Below, in pieces: positions 13,116 through 13,638 of a DNA stretch of 13,638 nt; position 1 is the stretch's first letter, and each line of letters starts with the position of its first letter. Source of the DNA: Methanosarcinaceae archaeon (GTDB lineage: Archaea > Halobacteriota > Methanosarcinia > Methanosarcinales > Methanosarcinaceae). Under the pieces are notes generated by a model. That model was not told the origin of the DNA. It saw only the letters and a list, made by a program, of their open reading frames with translations, and made no database searches. The DNA is taken from NCBI GenBank assembly GCA_028690255.1, contig JAQVBP010000077.1:1-13638 (forward strand). The letters are read 5' to 3'. Both the position numbers and the translations under genes were made by a program.

Positions 13116-13560
13116 ATAAAATTGCCTCCTATATTTTCGTTTTTAAAAATCTAATATTCAAAAAAAGGTTCAGGGGCTATGGGCTAAATAGTTATGCATT
13201 AACGGTGTTACTAGATTTGTTTTTTTAAAATTCGATTTCAGGATTGATTCTAAATCCAGTAAAATTGATTAAAGTACTCGCCGTTAACATCCTCAAAAAC
13301 GATTAAACTATAACTTCAAGTTTTCAGTCAAAGGATTGCTTTATAAAAGTACGTTGGGAAGTTCCTAACGGAGAATGATTGTTGCTCCAACAGGAGAGCG
13401 CGTGTACCAAATTTTGCTTTCTCGCAATTGCTTCACCCGCCTCAAGGAGTTTACATCTTGCATATCCCCCACTCCCGGCCTGAGCAGCCTTGCAGGCATC
13501 GGTTTTCTTCAGGAGAGCGATAATTTTAAAAACAAAGTATCTTAATGCTTACAGATCACA
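13116..13560. other. Divergent spacer between the 595-aa gene and pyrH
   Basis: These 445 bases are AT-rich near the 595-aa gene (13130-13350). They hold an inverted repeat ttaacgg (13199-13205) / ccgttaa (13281-13287), then a GC-richer patch at 13370-13520 bracketed by an exact 10-bp direct repeat (caggagagcg at 13391-13400 and 13510-13519). A 56-aa plus-strand frame (13375-13545) and a start-less minus-strand frame (about 13325-13550) cross the patch. Neither is recognisable enough to annotate as a gene. Confidence 0.5.
13522..13532 (+). promoter_or_regulatory. Putative TATA element for pyrH
   Basis: The run aattttaaaaa lies about 30 bases before the pyrH ATG, and no ribosome-binding site is visible between them. 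This spacing suggests a leaderless or nearly leaderless transcript. Confidence 0.3.
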
Positions 13561-13638
13561 ATGCTCATAGTACTATCCTTAGGCGGTTCAATTCTTGCTA
13601 AAAACCTTGATCCTGAACGCTTTTTAAAATACGCTGAC
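13561..13638 (+). CDS. pyrH: UMP kinase, N-terminal fragment (cut by window edge)
   Basis: The last 78 bases encode 26 residues beginning MLIVLSLGGSIL and continuing AKNLDPERFLKYAD. This matches the start of archaeal UMP kinase (PyrH, amino acid kinase family), which phosphorylates UMP to UDP; the SLGGS turn is the phosphate-binding loop of the fold. The gene runs off the right edge, so the rest cannot be judged. It is divergent from the 595-aa gene. The only alternative would be another amino-acid-kinase-family enzyme, but the whole 26-residue stretch fits PyrH well. Confidence 0.85.
   Translation, partial: MLIVLSLGGSILAKNLDPERFLKYAD

Noticed and set aside
13375..13545. 56-aa plus-strand protein beginning MIVAPTGERVYQ
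   Set aside because: Short, unrecognised, and in a patch that looks like a remnant; the ribosome-binding site is too close to the ATG. Kept only as part of a finding.
1..13638. tRNA or rRNA genes
   Set aside because: No cloverleaf-like segment or T-loop consensus was spotted on either strand; a tRNA search program was not run.

Overview
The window reads as chromosomal DNA of a methanogenic archaeon, most likely a Methanosarcina or close relative. The grounds are a DCD-type archaeal dUTPase, the archaeal AroA'-type aldolase that opens the non-canonical aromatic pathway, an archaeal aspartate-semialdehyde dehydrogenase, an 8-Cys ferredoxin, an archaeal UMP kinase start at the right edge, AT-rich TATA-like promoters, and GC-rich genes separated by long AT-rich, repeat-laden spacers. 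The species call is inference; no rRNA or tRNA gene was seen.

Layout. Positions 1-1638 (+): a palindromic promoter region, dut, then aroA'. Positions 1860-2855 (-): a radical SAM protein convergent with aroA', with a hairpin terminator for each strand in the gap. Positions 2856-3222: a non-coding spacer with four copies of a 27-bp repeat. Positions 3223-5957 (+): an unrecognised 141-aa protein, a small winged-helix protein, a CobW/COG0523 GTPase with a very long His-rich tail, and a second winged-helix protein paralogous to the first. Positions 5958-6357: a spacer with what looks like the right-end/omega-RNA relic of an IS200/IS605 element, and a leader hairpin before the ferredoxin. Positions 6358-7690 (+): ferredoxin, terminator, asd. 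Positions 7813-8097 (+): a small two-helix membrane protein. Positions 8193-13115 (-): a co-oriented block read from high to low coordinates as a 595-aa unrecognised protein, a stand-alone LarC-C-terminal-like protein, larB and larC. Positions 13116-13560: a spacer with a possible degraded element. Positions 13561-13638 (+): the first 26 codons of pyrH.

How genes may work together. Asd makes L-aspartate semialdehyde, which is a substrate of the AroA' enzyme, so the two belong to one route to dehydroquinate and also feed Met/Thr/Lys synthesis. LarB and LarC are two of the three enzymes that build the nickel-pincer nucleotide (NPN) cofactor. Neither LarE nor a LarA-type enzyme is in the window, but an extra LarC C-terminal-domain paralogue and a large unknown protein lie directly upstream on the same strand. 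The GTPase with its CxCC motif and about 39-His tail is probably a metal chaperone or metal store, framed by two related small regulators.

The most interesting parts are (1) the expanded lar block with its 75-residue gapless LarC paralogy and a different tandem repeat in each of its two longer spacers, and (2) the regulator-GTPase-regulator unit with a 16-bp palindrome at the GTPase promoter. Tandem repeats of at least five different periods (9, 11, 13, 27 bp and a coding 39-bp-type unit) lie within 9 kb.
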